A DNA stretch of 64,000 nucleotides from Gemmatimonadota bacterium (GTDB taxonomy: Bacteria > Gemmatimonadota > Gemmatimonadetes > Gemmatimonadales > GWC2-71-9). Positions 46,144 to 54,298 of this stretch are shown here, piece after piece (positions within the stretch are counted from its first letter, which is position 1; the number at the start of each line of letters is the position of its first letter). Where the stretch lies: assembly GCA_016713435.1 (NCBI GenBank), contig JADJPD010000012.1, positions 186,001-250,000 on the forward strand. Direction: 5' to 3'. The notes below the pieces were generated by a model. The model was given only the letters and a program-made list of their open reading frames with translations. It made no database searches and was not told the DNA's origin. The position numbers and the translations under genes are program-made.

Positions 46144-47234
46144 GCCCCGACGCGCTGCTCCAGGCCGTCCTTGCCTCCCCGCGGGAGGCCGGGACGCCTG
46201 CCACGGACTCGGCGCGCGCCGCGGTGCGCCAATGGCTCGAGGCCCGCGGGTATGCTGTGCAGGAACAGCGCTTCTCCTTCCAGCCCGCCGCCCTCAGCGC
46301 GTTCCCCCTCGTGGGCGCCGGCCTCGGCTGGCTCACCCTGATCCAGTTGCCCCTCCTCACCTTTGCCTCCGTGCCCGGGTGGGCCGCGCTCGCGGTCTGG
46401 CTGGCCGGCGCCGGGGCGCTCGGGGTGCTGGCCTGGGGCATCGGCAGCGGCACCCGTGTCCCCGGGACGGAGCAGCGGGAGGACGCCAACCTGATCGCCC
46501 GGCCACCGGGGGGCGAGCCGGTGCGGCGCTGGGTGGTGGCCCATCTCGACAGCAAGGCCCAGGGGCACTCCATGGCGGGGCGTCTGGTGGCGGTCTGGGT
46601 GGTCGTGCTGGCCGTCCTGGCCCTGACCGGACTGGCGGTGGCGCGCCTGGTGGGTGGGGCGCCGCTGGACCCTGTCCCGGTGGCGGCTGGGGCCGGGCTT
46701 GCCCTGGCTGCTGGGGGGCTCGCGGCACGGGGCCGGCTCAAGGGGGGCTCCCAGGGGGCGCGGGACAACGGAACGGGCCTCCTCGCGGCACTGGAGGCCG
46801 CTGCCGGGGCTCCGGTACCGGGGGTGGGGATCCTGGTGACCGGGGCAGAGGAGTTCGGCCTGGTGGGGGCGCGGGCCCTGGTGAAGGGGGGGCTCGCGGT
46901 GGCCGGCACCGAGGTCATCAACCTCGACACCATCGCCGACCGGGGCGACCTCGCGGTGGTCATCCACGACCCCGCCCACCGGCCGCTCGCCGACCGTCTG
47001 GCGGCGGCCCTCGGCGGGATTGGTCCCCGCGTGGTGGTCCGCCGGCTGCCCGTGGGCATCCTGGTGGACAGCGTCCCGCTGGCCCGCGCGGGCGCCGTGG
47101 CGGTCACCATTGGCCGGCTCGACTGGTCGGTCCTCCGGGTGCTGCACACCCCGCGCGACACGCTCGACGGCCTCGATCTCGGCACGGCGCGCGCCGTCGG
47201 GCGGGTGCTCGCCGGGCTGCCGCCGCCTCGTTGA
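46140..47234 (+). CDS. M28 family metallopeptidase, membrane-associated; probable CTG start
   Basis: The zinc site of M28 aminopeptidases is complete: HLD (residue ~139 region), ARDNGTG, GAEEFG, NLDT and LHTPRDT supply ligands and the catalytic Glu. Between the N-terminus and the catalytic part are two or three hydrophobic segments, so it is probably membrane-embedded. No ATG, GTG or TTG precedes GTG 46224, which would remove part of the fold; CTG at 46140 overlaps the upstream stop as CTGA and gives SPDALLQAVLASPREAG at the N-terminus. About 364 residues. Substrate unknown. Confidence 0.78.
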   Translation: MSPDALLQAVLASPREAGTPATDSARAAVRQWLEARGYAVQEQRFSFQPAALSAFPLVGAGLGWLTLIQLPLLTFASVPGWAALAVWLAGAGALGVLAWGIGSGTRVPGTEQREDANLIARPPGGEPVRRWVVAHLDSKAQGHSMAGRLVAVWVVVLAVLALTGLAVARLVGGAPLDPVPVAAGAGLALAAGGLAARGRLKGGSQGARDNGTGLLAALEAAAGAPVPGVGILVTGAEEFGLVGARALVKGGLAVAGTEVINLDTIADRGDLAVVIHDPAHRPLADRLAAALGGIGPRVVVRRLPVGILVDSVPLARAGAVAVTIGRLDWSVLRVLHTPRDTLDGLDLGTARAVGRVLAGLPPPR

Positions 47235-47258
47235 CAATCGGCGGGTGCCGTCTAGCTT
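47231..47258 (+). promoter_or_regulatory. Promoter of purA
   Basis: TTGACA (47231-47236) overlaps the peptidase stop; a 16-base spacer leads to TAGCTT (47253-47258). The transcript would start near 47265. Confidence 0.55.
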
Positions 47259-47273
47259 TAGCCAGAGGATACA

Positions 47274-47308
47274 CCGGGGCCCCCGAGGCGGGGCCCCGGT
47301 TCTTTTTT
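47274..47308 (+). terminator. Intrinsic terminator in the purA leader, probable attenuator
   Basis: A 10-bp stem CCGGGGCCCC/GGGGCCCCGG with a 6-base loop, followed by TTCTTTTTT (47300-47308). It starts about 9 bases after the predicted purA transcription start and ends 49 bases before the ATG. It may end upstream transcripts, control purA, or both. Confidence 0.8.
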
Positions 47309-47356
47309 GGGGTCCGGAGCAGGGATCCCGCGCCAGCACTCCGAAAGCCGGAAGCC

Positions 47357-48637
47357 ATGTTCGGACCCAAGACGCATTGCGTGGTGGTGGTCGGCGCCCA
47401 GTGGGGCGACGAAGGCAAGGGGAAGCTCGTCGACGTGATGGCCGAGCGGGCCGATTACGTGGTGCGCTACCAGGGCGGGGCCAACGCCGGCCACACCGTC
47501 TGCATCGGGGACGCGCAGTTCATCCTGCAGCAGATCCCGTCGGGCATCCTCCACGACAACTGCACCTGCATCGTCGGCAACGGCGTGGTGCTGGACCCGG
47601 AACAGTTCTTCAGTGAACTCGACGGGCTCGGCAAGAAGGCCATCGCCACCGGGGGCCGGATCCTGGTGTCGGAGCGGGCGCACCTGGTGCTGCCCTACCA
47701 CAAGCAGCTCGACCGTGCGCACGAGAAGAGCCAGAAGATCGGCACCACGGGGCGGGGCATCGGGCCCACCTACGAGGACAAGTACGGCCGCCGCGGCATC
47801 CGGGTGGGCGACCTCCGCTACCTCGAGAGCACCAAGGCGCTGGTGGCCGAGCGGGTGGCGCGGGCCAACCAACTGCTCGAGCTCATGGGCGCCAGCGAGC
47901 GCGCCTCCGTGGAGGAGCACCACGCCCTCCTCGACCGGCTGGCCCCCCGGCTGGTGCCGCTCAGCACCGACACCGGGTACCTGGTCCACCACGCCCTCAA
48001 GCAGGGCAAGCGGGTGCTGCTGGAGGGGGCGCAGGGCGCGCTCCTCGACGTGGACCACGGCACCTACCCGTTCGTCACGTCGTCCAACACCACGGCGGGC
48101 GGGGCCGCGGTGGGCGCCGGCATCGGCCCCACGGCCATTGACGAGGTGCTCGGCGTGGTGAAGGCCTACACCACCCGCGTCGGCAACGGCCCGCTGCCCA
48201 CCCAGGCGGCCGACGGGGTCGAGGAGGAGCTCCGCAAGCTCGGCGGCGAGTTCGGTGCCGTGACCGGGCGGCCCCGCCGCTGCGGCTGGTTCGATGCCAT
48301 GGTGGTGCGCTATTCGGTCCGCGTGAACGGCCTCACCGGCCTCGCCGTCACCAAGCTCGACGTGCTCGACACCTTCGGCGAGATCCCCGTGGGGACCGGT
48401 TACCAGCTGGATGGCGCGCCCTGCACCGTGATGCCCTCCGACGTGCGGGCGCTGGAGCAGGTGGTGCCGCAGTACGAGGTGCTGCCCGGCTGGCGGAAGC
48501 CCACCACGGGCGCCCGCAGGCTCGCCGACCTGCCACCGGAGGCCCGCGCCTACCTCGACCGGCTCGAGGACCTCTCCGGCGCGCCCATCCGCTACGTGAG
48601 CGTCGGCACCCGCCGCGACCAGATCATCGAAGTCTGA
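47357..48637 (+). CDS. purA: Adenylosuccinate synthetase
   Basis: 426 residues. GAQWGDEGKGKLVD is the catalytic P-loop with the essential Asp, and GHTV, TTGRGIGPTYEDK and GANAG are the IMP/GTP-binding elements. Condenses IMP and Asp with GTP to adenylosuccinate in AMP synthesis. Its stop overlaps the ypdA start (TGATG). Confidence 0.96.
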   Translation: MFGPKTHCVVVVGAQWGDEGKGKLVDVMAERADYVVRYQGGANAGHTVCIGDAQFILQQIPSGILHDNCTCIVGNGVVLDPEQFFSELDGLGKKAIATGGRILVSERAHLVLPYHKQLDRAHEKSQKIGTTGRGIGPTYEDKYGRRGIRVGDLRYLESTKALVAERVARANQLLELMGASERASVEEHHALLDRLAPRLVPLSTDTGYLVHHALKQGKRVLLEGAQGALLDVDHGTYPFVTSSNTTAGGAAVGAGIGPTAIDEVLGVVKAYTTRVGNGPLPTQAADGVEEELRKLGGEFGAVTGRPRRCGWFDAMVVRYSVRVNGLTGLAVTKLDVLDTFGEIPVGTGYQLDGAPCTVMPSDVRALEQVVPQYEVLPGWRKPTTGARRLADLPPEARAYLDRLEDLSGAPIRYVSVGTRRDQIIEV

Positions 48638-49620
48638 TGGAGCGCACCGAGCTCCTGGTGGTGGGGGCGGGGCCCTGCGGCCTCGCCGTCGGGGTCGCGG
48701 CAAAGGAGGCCGGGGTCGGCTGCGTCCTCCTCGACCGCCGCACCGTGGTCTCCGCCATCGAGCGCTACCCGCTCAACATGACCTTCTTCTCCACCCCGGA
48801 GAAGATCGAGATCGGCGGGGTGCCCTTCATCGCGAGCCATGAGAAGCCCACCCGCCGGGACGGCCTGCTCTACTACCGCCGCGTGGCGGAGCACTTCGGG
48901 CTCGACGCCCGGCCGGGCGAGGAAGTGCTGGCCATCGCGCGACGCGCGGGCGGCGGGTTCGACGTGGAGGTGCGGCGGCGTCACGACCGCACCACCTACC
49001 ACGCCGACCATGTCGTCGTCGCCACCGGCTACTACGACTGGCCCAACCTCCTCGGCGTCCCCGGGGAGGACCTGCCGCACGTGGCGCACTACTTCACGGA
49101 GGGGCACCGGCACTGGCACCAGGACGTGGTGGTGATCGGCGCCGGCAACAGCTCCGTGGATGCCGCGCTCGAGTGCTGGCGTGCCGGCGCCCGGGTGACC
49201 CTGGTGCACCTGGCCGAGGGGTTTGATCGCACGGTGAAGCCGTGGGTGCTGCCCGACATCGCCAACCGGGTGAAGGAAGGCAGCATCCGCGCCTGCTGGA
49301 ACAGCCGGGTGGTGGCCATCACCCCCGAGGCGGTGGAGGTGGAGCCGGTGGCCGGCGGCCCCCGCACCCGGGTGCCCGCCGACGCGGTCCTGGCCATGAC
49401 CGGCTACCACGCCGACACCTCGCTCCTGGCGCAGCTCGGCGTCCCGGTGGATGCCCAGACCGGTGTCGCGGCCCACGACGAGGCCACGATGATGACGCCG
49501 GTGACCGGCTGCTACCTGGCCGGGGTGATCGCCTCGGGGAAGGATGCCAACCGGCTGTTCATCGAGAACGCGCGCGGCCACGGGGCGCTCATCGTGGGCG
49601 ACATCCTGCGACGCCGCTAG
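48637..49620 (+). CDS. ypdA: YpdA family oxidoreductase, putative bacillithiol disulfide reductase
   Basis: 327 residues, flavin-dependent. FAD motif GAGPCGLAVG at the N-terminus, NAD(P)H motif GAGNSSVDAALE mid-chain; family hallmarks TFFSTPEKIEIGG and ASHEKPTRRDGLLYYRRVAEHF. YpdA reduces bacillithiol disulfide in Firmicutes. No thiol-disulfide CxxC pair is present, as in the family. Coupled to purA by TGATG. Confidence 0.85.
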   Translation: MERTELLVVGAGPCGLAVGVAAKEAGVGCVLLDRRTVVSAIERYPLNMTFFSTPEKIEIGGVPFIASHEKPTRRDGLLYYRRVAEHFGLDARPGEEVLAIARRAGGGFDVEVRRRHDRTTYHADHVVVATGYYDWPNLLGVPGEDLPHVAHYFTEGHRHWHQDVVVIGAGNSSVDAALECWRAGARVTLVHLAEGFDRTVKPWVLPDIANRVKEGSIRACWNSRVVAITPEAVEVEPVAGGPRTRVPADAVLAMTGYHADTSLLAQLGVPVDAQTGVAAHDEATMMTPVTGCYLAGVIASGKDANRLFIENARGHGALIVGDILRRR

Positions 49621-49644
49621 CGTCCGCCGCGGCGCCCCCGAACG

Positions 49645-49682
49645 ACGACGGGCCGGCTTCCCCGGGGAAGCCGGCCCGTCGT
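49645..49682. terminator. Bidirectional terminator between ypdA and the pilin operon
   Basis: A 19-bp perfect palindrome (arms 49645-49663 and 49664-49682, no spacer). It lies between two convergent genes, so it can act on both strands, though no T-run follows on either side. Confidence 0.6.
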
Positions 49683-49698
49683 GCTGGTACGCCCTGGC

Positions 49699-51687
49699 CT
49701 ACTGGTTGGCGAGGAACCAGGCGGCCACGTTGAAGCCGACGGGGTCGATCTCGTAGTAGCGGTTCTTGCTGTACCGGCCCGTCGTGGGATAGAACGGCGG
49801 CGGGTTGCGGACGCCGCAGTTATCCCAGGTGTCCTGCTCGGCCCAGCCGCTGTTGCCGGTGAAGGTGCCGGAGACGCCCTGCTGGATGGTGCCGCCGACG
49901 ATGGACTTGCAGCCCCGGCTCTTGCCGCCGCAGTTCTCGGGGGCGGTCACCGCGGGGTCACCGCCGATGTTCTCGCCCTGGAAGTTGCCGAGGGTCAGCA
50001 TGAAGGCGTGGAAGGTCTCGCTCGGCGTGTCGTCGAAACGAACGGTCCAGATGTCCTTCACGCGGAAGGGCGTGTTCAGGTTGTTGTTCTCGATCACCGC
50101 GTCGTTGGTGGTGATGAGGCCGAGGATGTCGTTGCAGTTGGGGCTGCCCGGCGGCGTAACGTAGGCGACGTCGTCGGCCAGGATGATGTTGCCGGTGGCC
50201 ACGACGGTGACGCGGCCCCGGAGCTGGCCGCTGACGGCCACGCTGCCCGTCACGAAAACGACGCCCTGGAAGTTGATGTTCTGCGCGCGGCTCAGGGGCC
50301 AGAAGGTGAGCGCGAGGTTGTTGGCGGTCACCCCGCCAGCCATCGGGTTGAGGCCGCCGGTGTTGGTGTTGAAGAAGTTGACCAGCGCGGCCGGCGGCGT
50401 CCCGCCGTAGCCCGGCCAGGCCTGCCAGTTGCCGTACGCGTTGCCCGTGATCCACTGCCCGATCCCGGCGGCATTGGGATAGAGCCGCCGGTCGCCGCCC
50501 AGGAAACACTGGCGGGTGCCGCTGACCAGCGCGTTACGGGTCTCCACGATCCGCGCCGCCGAGTTGGCCGCCTGGCCGGCCAGCGCGCCGGGGACGAAGG
50601 TCGCGCTCATGATGGTGTCGGCGCGCGCCCAGCGGCCGAGCGCGGCGGAGAGCCCGCCGCAGTTGGGGGAGAGCAGGTTGGGGTCGCGGGCGTTGGACGG
50701 CTGGAGGTTGGCCGCGGTGCCTCCGCCGTTGGTGTTGGCGAGGCCGCCGGGCACGTTGTTCCATGGGCGGGCCGTGACATAGGCGCGCTCGTTGGCAGAC
50801 ACGCCCCCGGCCGGGTCGGCCTTCCACACGCGGAAGTAGCCCTCATCGGAGCCGGTGAAGAGGCCGTCGTTGTTGAGGTCCAGCACCACGAACTCGATCC
50901 GGGTATCCGGGTCCATGGCGGTCGCCGTGGCGAATCCGGTGATGTTCATGTTCCCGGTCGTCGCGTACGTCTGCATGTTGTTCAGCGTCGTGGTGGTCGG
51001 GAAGGTGATGGCCGCCGAGCCCGTGGTGACGCCGCCGTTCCAGTTGCCGCTGCCCTGGTTGGTGATGTTGTTGACCGTCGTGACCGGGCCGTTGAAGGTG
51101 GCACCGGGGGCCCCGGTCTGGAGCGCCATGCCCTGGTTGGAATGCACCGGGCCATTGACCACCTCGGTGTTGCCCCAGGCACAGCAGCTCCAGGTGTTGA
51201 AGAACCGCGCGAAGCGGCTGAAGGGGTCCTGCTTGAGCTGCATGCGGCGCACCACCACGGCGCCGCGAGCGGTGCGGACCTCGGCAATGACGCTGGCGAA
51301 GTTGCCGAACTGGCCGGTGGTGTCGCCGTTCTCGCCCACGAAGATGGAGCGGGTGAACCCCGGGATGACGGCGCCGGTGGCGTCGAGCACGGGCTGGTTG
51401 AGTTCCAGGGTGTCGTGCGACTGCCCGGCGGGCACCAGGGCCGCGTTGCCGTTCAGCATGTCGCGCCCGCGCTCCAGGCCGGCGTCGGCCGCCATCTCCA
51501 TCATGGCCTCGGTGGAGTGGAAGCGGGAGATGAGGTTGGCGTTGCTCGTCATCAGGATGATGCCGACCGCCATGGCGGCCACCATCAGCGAGAGCAGGAT
51601 GGTGAGCAGGAGCGCGATGCCGCGCTCGTTCCTCAGGGATTCCACGCGCATGCGGGCCTCCGGGCCGGCAGGGGACGTCGGGATCAT
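49699..51687 (-). CDS. PilX N-terminal domain pilus assembly protein
   Basis: 662 residues. N-terminal RNERGIALLLTILLSLMVAAMAVG is a PilX-type hydrophobic helix without the GFTLIE cleavage site. The rest is a long Asn-, Gly- and Thr-rich beta-structure with several Cys (CCAWGN, NCGGL, NCGGKSRGC), likely exported. ATG 51687 overlaps the PilW-like stop as ATGA; ATG 51651 is a downstream alternative. Minor pilins of this type prime or tip type IV pili. Confidence 0.75.
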   Translation of the reverse strand: MIPTSPAGPEARMRVESLRNERGIALLLTILLSLMVAAMAVGIILMTSNANLISRFHSTEAMMEMAADAGLERGRDMLNGNAALVPAGQSHDTLELNQPVLDATGAVIPGFTRSIFVGENGDTTGQFGNFASVIAEVRTARGAVVVRRMQLKQDPFSRFARFFNTWSCCAWGNTEVVNGPVHSNQGMALQTGAPGATFNGPVTTVNNITNQGSGNWNGGVTTGSAAITFPTTTTLNNMQTYATTGNMNITGFATATAMDPDTRIEFVVLDLNNDGLFTGSDEGYFRVWKADPAGGVSANERAYVTARPWNNVPGGLANTNGGGTAANLQPSNARDPNLLSPNCGGLSAALGRWARADTIMSATFVPGALAGQAANSAARIVETRNALVSGTRQCFLGGDRRLYPNAAGIGQWITGNAYGNWQAWPGYGGTPPAALVNFFNTNTGGLNPMAGGVTANNLALTFWPLSRAQNINFQGVVFVTGSVAVSGQLRGRVTVVATGNIILADDVAYVTPPGSPNCNDILGLITTNDAVIENNNLNTPFRVKDIWTVRFDDTPSETFHAFMLTLGNFQGENIGGDPAVTAPENCGGKSRGCKSIVGGTIQQGVSGTFTGNSGWAEQDTWDNCGVRNPPPFYPTTGRYSKNRYYEIDPVGFNVAAWFLANQ

Positions 51688-52856
51688 GGCTGCAACCGGG
51701 TCAGGGCGCTCTGGAGCAGGCTCGACTCCGCCGGGGAGCAGTCCTGCGCCGCGACGCCGAAGAAGTAGGACGAATCGGGCTGCAGCACCACCGAGAGGCT
51801 GTAGGGCGAGAAGCCCGAGGCCTGCGTGGTGAGCGGGGTCCAGGTGAGGACCCCGTTCAGCCGGTAGTACAGGTTGTACTGGCTGATGTCGCGCTCGCCG
51901 GTGAGCTCGTCGGGCGAGGTGTTCCACGACAGCAGCACGCCGCCCGACCCCTGGCCCACGGTGTCCGCCCCGAGGGTGCCGGTCACCTGGAGTGGCGTGT
52001 CGCCGCAGGTGGACACCGGGGACAGGCCGTTATTGGGGATCCGGACGATCGTGGACACCCGCCGGCTGGTGGAGTCGGCGGTGCCGATGCCGTTGGTGAT
52101 CGTGATGTTGATGCGCACCGCGCGGATGAAGTCCGCGAGCGGCTGGGTGGTGTTGGGCGCGTTGGCGCCGCCGACCACGTTGTGGCGGACCGGGATGCGC
52201 GCGGTCGGGAGCGCCGCATACACGGTGGTGCCGACCGTGGTGGTGCTGTCCCACCAGTACTCGAAGAACGGCCGCCCCGGATACGCCTTGATGTTCCGGG
52301 CGATCAGCTCCGAGGGCAGCGCGTTGACCCGCTGCAGCAGCACGTAGTCGTTCGGGTCGGTCGTCGAGGAGTCGGGCCGGAAGTACAGCGAGATGGTCTC
52401 CGCCCGGCTCGGCGTGGCGCCGCCCCAGAAGTAGTCCGTCGTGGGATAGGTGATCCCGGGCGAGGTGTTCGGCAGGGTGACCGGGGTGGCCGTGGTCAGC
52501 GCGAGGTCGGCGGCGGCCGGCAGGTCGGGGTTGATGTACACCGCCACGCCATCGGGGGCCTGGGAGGCGTAGTCGGCGTTGAAGCTGATCTCGTTGTTGC
52601 CGGCGTAGAGGAGCATCGGCTGGTTGGTGCCGATGCCCGCCCCCAGGGTGCGGAGCACCCGGTCCACCGTGGACAGCGCGTAGCGCATGTTCTGGGTCAG
52701 CTCGATCCGGGTGCCGCCCCGCGCGAAGTTCCGGCTCTGGGAGCGCATGACGCTGACCGCCGCCCCCATCACCACGCTCAGGATGATGAGCGCGATCATC
52801 ATTTCGATGAGCGAGAAACCGGCGTCGGGCCGGGCCTGCGGGGTGCGCGTGCTCAT
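51684..52856 (-). CDS. PilW-like minor prepilin with C-terminal FN3-like domain
   Basis: 390 residues. Prepilin signal AGFSLIEMMIALIILSVV with Glu5. The body is beta-rich with an Asn/Thr-rich middle. Near the C-terminus GGVLLSWNTSPDELT and the YNLYYRLNG stretch look like a fibronectin type III fold. Its stop overlaps the PilX-like start. In sequence it resembles PilW more than major pilins. Confidence 0.75.
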   Translation of the reverse strand: MSTRTPQARPDAGFSLIEMMIALIILSVVMGAAVSVMRSQSRNFARGGTRIELTQNMRYALSTVDRVLRTLGAGIGTNQPMLLYAGNNEISFNADYASQAPDGVAVYINPDLPAAADLALTTATPVTLPNTSPGITYPTTDYFWGGATPSRAETISLYFRPDSSTTDPNDYVLLQRVNALPSELIARNIKAYPGRPFFEYWWDSTTTVGTTVYAALPTARIPVRHNVVGGANAPNTTQPLADFIRAVRINITITNGIGTADSTSRRVSTIVRIPNNGLSPVSTCGDTPLQVTGTLGADTVGQGSGGVLLSWNTSPDELTGERDISQYNLYYRLNGVLTWTPLTTQASGFSPYSLSVVLQPDSSYFFGVAAQDCSPAESSLLQSALTRLQP

Positions 52857-53242
52857 GGGGCGGCCACCACCACGGTGAGGTTGACGGGCGTGCCCATCCG
52901 GGGCTCCGACACGGTCACGGTGATCGTCGTGTAGTCAGCGCGCGGGCTGTTGCTGGTGGTGCGCGTGACCCGGGTGAGCCGCGTCATGGCGGCGAAGCCC
53001 GGGAAGCCCGTCACGGTCTGGTTGTTGTAGGTGGAGACCATGGTGGGGTAGGCGGTGGCAGAGGTCTGGGAGCGGATCGTCTCGATCTGCTCCTGGGCCA
53101 CCGCCGTGGCCACGGTCCGCATGGTGGAGGTGCCCACCACGTGGAGGAAGTTGCCCACGAAGCGCCCCAGGGACAGCGCCACCACCGTCAGGATGATGAG
53201 CGCCACCAGTGTCTCGACCAGCGTGAAGCCCTTGCGATTCAT
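52853..53242 (-). CDS. PilV-like minor prepilin
   Basis: 129 residues. Short basic leader MNRKGFTLVETLVALIILTVVALSLGR with the cleavage Gly and Glu5. The globular part is small and Thr/Ser-rich. ATGA-type overlaps at both ends link it with the neighbours. Confidence 0.75.
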   Translation of the reverse strand: MNRKGFTLVETLVALIILTVVALSLGRFVGNFLHVVGTSTMRTVATAVAQEQIETIRSQTSATAYPTMVSTYNNQTVTGFPGFAAMTRLTRVTRTTSNSPRADYTTITVTVSEPRMGTPVNLTVVVAAP

Positions 53243-53865
53243 CAGTTCCCCCGCGTCCAGGTGCCGGTGGCGTAGGTATACCAGATGATACGCCCGCTCG
53301 AGCGGATGATCTCACCCGCCCGCACCTCGGAGGTGCGGTTGGCGGCCATGCTCTTGGTGGTGTTCAGGTAAAAGCCGCAGGTCTCGCTGGCCGTGCCGTC
53401 GCGCCGGAAGACGATCATCGGCAGGCCGGCCTGGGTGCCCACGATGTTGAAGGTCGCGGGCCCGGCCACCCCGTTGGTGTACGTCACGGCCGGCGCCGCC
53501 CCGATCCCGAAGGTCACGCCCTCGCCCAGGTTGGTGTAGGTCACCCGCTCGGTGCCGTTGATGAGGCCGTCGTTGTTCGTGTCCTCGTGCATGCGGAGCC
53601 GCCGGTTGGGCAGGTCGAACGACACCCGCACGTCCGACTGCAGCGAGACCGCGAGCCGCTGCGCGTAGGTCAGCGACGCCGTCACGGCGCGCACCGCCGA
53701 GTTCACCCGGTACCCCTCCAGGTTGAGCCGCGGGATGGCGAAGGTCGCCACGAGGCCCATGATGACGATCACGATCAGCACCTCGATCAGCGTGAAGCCG
53801 CCCACCCCCCGCCCCCGGGGGGCGGGGACGGGCTCGGCGAGGCGCGTCGGGGGATGTGCCGGCAT
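53242..53865 (-). CDS. GspH/FimT-like minor prepilin
   Basis: 207 residues. Prepilin motif VGGFTLIEVLIVIVIMGLVATFAIPRL after a 25-residue Pro/Arg-rich leader, then a GspH/FimT-type body with VRAVTASLTYAQRLAV. First gene of the four-gene operon; a good AAGGAGA ribosome site precedes ATG 53865. Confidence 0.78.
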   Translation of the reverse strand: MPAHPPTRLAEPVPAPRGRGVGGFTLIEVLIVIVIMGLVATFAIPRLNLEGYRVNSAVRAVTASLTYAQRLAVSLQSDVRVSFDLPNRRLRMHEDTNNDGLINGTERVTYTNLGEGVTFGIGAAPAVTYTNGVAGPATFNIVGTQAGLPMIVFRRDGTASETCGFYLNTTKSMAANRTSEVRAGEIIRSSGRIIWYTYATGTWTRGN

Positions 53866-53924
53866 CGGGGACTCTCCTTGGGCAGCGGGGGACGGGCAGG
53901 CCGCTCGCGCCCGGCTCCGGGGGA

Positions 53925-53940
53925 TGTGACCTAGCTCACG
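53925..53940 (-). promoter_or_regulatory. CRP/FNR-family operator upstream of the pilin operon
   Basis: TGTGA-N6-TCACG, one base from the CRP consensus, with a CTAG core. It is 60 bases before the first pilin ATG, a suitable activator position. Confidence 0.5.
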
Positions 53941-54218
53941 CGATCGGCCGCGTGGCGTTGTCCCCCGCCTTCCATGACTCCGGCGGGGGAAAAGGCAAGA
54001 AGCACGCCTTGGCTGGGTGATCGGCTATGTGCTGGCCCCGGGAGCAGTTGCACGCCTGTGTCGGCAAGGCCACAACAGGGCAGCCCCCTGAAGTTCTCGC
54101 GAAGCGCGGCGTTCTGCGTGCCCGGGGCAGGGAGCAAAGGCCGACCCGCATTGCAGGATAGCCTCCCTGTCAGGCCCCGGCAAGCGATTATCCGGCAAGG
54201 GCTTGCCGGTTTGCTCCC

Positions 54219-54247
54219 TTGCTGGGGGACCGGGGGGCCCCTAGCTT
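54219..54247 (+). promoter_or_regulatory. Promoter of glyQS
   Basis: TTGCTG (54219-54224), a 17-base spacer, TAGCTT (54242-54247). The ATG at 54299 lies about 50 bases downstream. Confidence 0.45.
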
Positions 54248-54298
54248 CCTCGCCGCCCGGGAATCGCCCGGCCCACCCCCTCCCGATCCCTGCCCGTT

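Larger units (their letters stand above)
53866..54298. other. Divergent intergenic region between the pilin operon and glyQS
   Basis: 433 bases. It holds a CRP-like site at 53925-53940, an 8-bp inverted repeat CCGGCAAG-GG-CTTGCCGG near 54192-54209, and the glyQS promoter at 54219-54247. A minus-strand frame at 53931-54137 is probably spurious. Nothing else was recognised. Confidence 0.4.

Noticed and set aside
53931..54137. A 68-codon minus-strand gene between the pilin operon and glyQS
   Set aside because: It overlaps the CRP-like site, lacks a ribosome site, and the product has no recognisable features.
53866..54298. Cyclic-di-GMP riboswitch near the pilin operon
   Set aside because: The conserved motifs of the GEMM family are not present in order on either strand.
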